A stretch of DNA of 6,132 nucleotides from contig JAOAJQ010000084.1 of the NCBI GenBank assembly GCA_026414125.1, positions 1 through 6,132 of the forward strand. Reading direction: 5' to 3'. Numbering within the stretch: position 1 is the first letter of the stretch; each line of letters opens with the position of its first letter. The notes under the pieces were generated by a model. The model was not told the DNA's origin and searched no databases. It saw only the letters and a list, made by a program, of their open reading frames with translations. Positions 5,795-6,132 of this stretch are shown piece after piece. Origin of the DNA: Thermoproteota archaeon. GTDB taxonomy: Archaea > Thermoproteota > EX4484-205 > JAAOZP01. The translations under genes and the position numbers were made by a program.

Positions 5795-6009
5795 TTAGCG
5801 TGCAGCCGAATTCTGAGATATTCATGATAGCGTGAACCACCCTCACCGCTGATAATCCTGTCTCGTTAAAATGTTCATCGCCAGTAATAAGGCTCATATT
5901 AAAGAACTTCAACAGCCAGAATTATCCCGTCGAAAAGATTAGGCTCCCTCAACTTGCAATCTATTTCCGCGAGCACTAGGTGGTTAGAAAGAAATCGTAA
6001 AATTGGCCT
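5787..6009 (-). pseudogene. Broken, N-terminally truncated VapC-like PIN-domain remnant
   Basis: Two adjoining minus-strand frames together resemble the C-terminal half of a PIN-domain ribonuclease, the toxin of VapBC systems. The first frame (6009 to the TAA at 5899-5901) encodes RFLSNHLVLAEID, then KLREPNLFDGIILAVEVL. This matches the helix carrying the third conserved acidic residue (FDGIILA). The second frame (from 5900) encodes NMSLITGDEHFNETG, matching the strand and the TGDxHF motif that carries the last acidic residue. A one-base frame change separates them exactly where the two would join. Upstream of 6009 the frame has a TAA, and the PIN N-terminus with its first catalytic Asp is absent. 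No antitoxin gene is visible. Its 5' part overlaps the end of the neighbouring partial gene. It is most simply a decayed toxin gene; a sequencing error would explain the frameshift but not the missing N-terminus. Confidence 0.65.
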
Positions 6010-6132
6010 TTAAGCATCATGGTCTCCAAAATTTCTGAGCGACTTGCCTTGAGCACAATGGGCTTGACGCAGCCGCCGAAGCCAAGCAGCCCCCCGGAGT
6101 AGACTACGCACCCCTCTACGCCTCTTATTGAG
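5976..6132 (-). CDS. C-terminal end of an unidentified protein, 5' end off the right edge
   Basis: Fifty-one codons are open from the window edge to a TAG at 5976-5978. Most of the stretch has G or C in the third codon position, unlike the antisense frame (a 27-codon ORF from 6020). The visible protein has a short glycine-rich hydrophobic strand region (VVYSGGLLGFGG) between two cysteines, then a basic or polar helix (LKASRSEILETMMLKG), and ends in FFLTT. I do not recognise the family from this fragment. Its last codons overlap the start of the PIN-domain remnant in another frame, suggesting that an insertion or deletion joined the two here and may have altered this gene's natural end. Confidence 0.5.
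   Translation of the reverse strand, partial: SIRGVEGCVVYSGGLLGFGGCVKPIVLKASRSEILETMMLKGQFYDFFLTT

Noticed and set aside
6020..6103. Plus-strand 27-codon frame near the right edge
   Set aside because: It is antisense to the GC3-rich open frame entering from the right edge and has no translation signals.
1..6132. CRISPR array, transposase, tRNA or rRNA
   Set aside because: No regularly spaced repeats, terminal inverted repeats with transposase motifs, cloverleaf or rRNA-like stretches were found by eye on either strand.

Overview
The window looks archaeal, most likely a thermophilic member of the Thermoproteota (Crenarchaeota) or a close relative. The main evidence is gene starts: three genes or transcription units have an A/T-rich TATA-like box centred about 27-29 bp before the chosen ATG, which would give essentially leaderless mRNAs. 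The operon-internal glycosyltransferase instead has a Shine-Dalgarno (SD) sequence, GGGGTGAT, overlapping the end of the gene before it. This split is typical of crenarchaea. A FUN14-like small membrane protein and a VapC-type PIN-domain remnant fit the same picture. The exact lineage cannot be fixed from the window.

Layout, left to right. (1) Positions 1-2456, minus strand: one very long open frame running off the left edge (818 codons seen). It reads as a multidomain, glycoside-hydrolase-like protein with an alpha/beta (TIM-barrel-like) N-terminal half, beta-sandwich/Ig-like middle domains, and a mutarotase-like beta-sandwich that begins at a DYDEDG motif. (2) Positions 2457-2734: a non-coding gap holding the promoter of gene 1 and small repeats. 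(3) Positions 2735-4186, minus strand: a two-gene operon of a short membrane-anchored exported protein followed 3 nt later by a family-2 glycosyltransferase of the GlfT/rhamnosyltransferase type. Most of the glycosyltransferase gene is strikingly AT-rich, but its last ~44 codons are not. (4) Positions 4187-4471: a divergent promoter region with inverted repeats. (5) Positions 4472-5398, plus strand: a D-2-hydroxyacid dehydrogenase of the SerA type whose catalytic Glu position is Gln. (6) Positions 5399-5458: a short convergent spacer with a hairpin. (7) Positions 5459-5761, minus strand: the FUN14-like membrane protein. (8) Positions 5787-6009: a frame-broken, N-terminally truncated PIN-domain (VapC) remnant. 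(9) Positions 5976-6132: the last 51 codons of an unidentified minus-strand gene that enters from the right edge.

The left two-thirds (carbohydrate-active-looking protein, exported protein and glycosyltransferase) may be part of an accessory surface-glycan locus. The mosaic base composition of the glycosyltransferase supports exchange or acquisition there. The dehydrogenase and FUN14-like genes look like ordinary chromosomal genes not clearly linked to it. I do not see a CRISPR array, transposase, tRNA or rRNA. No new multi-gene system can be demonstrated. The most unusual points are the architecture of the large protein, the mosaic glycosyltransferase gene, the Glu-to-Gln dehydrogenase and the short exported protein that faintly resembles the end of the UPF0182 ectodomain.
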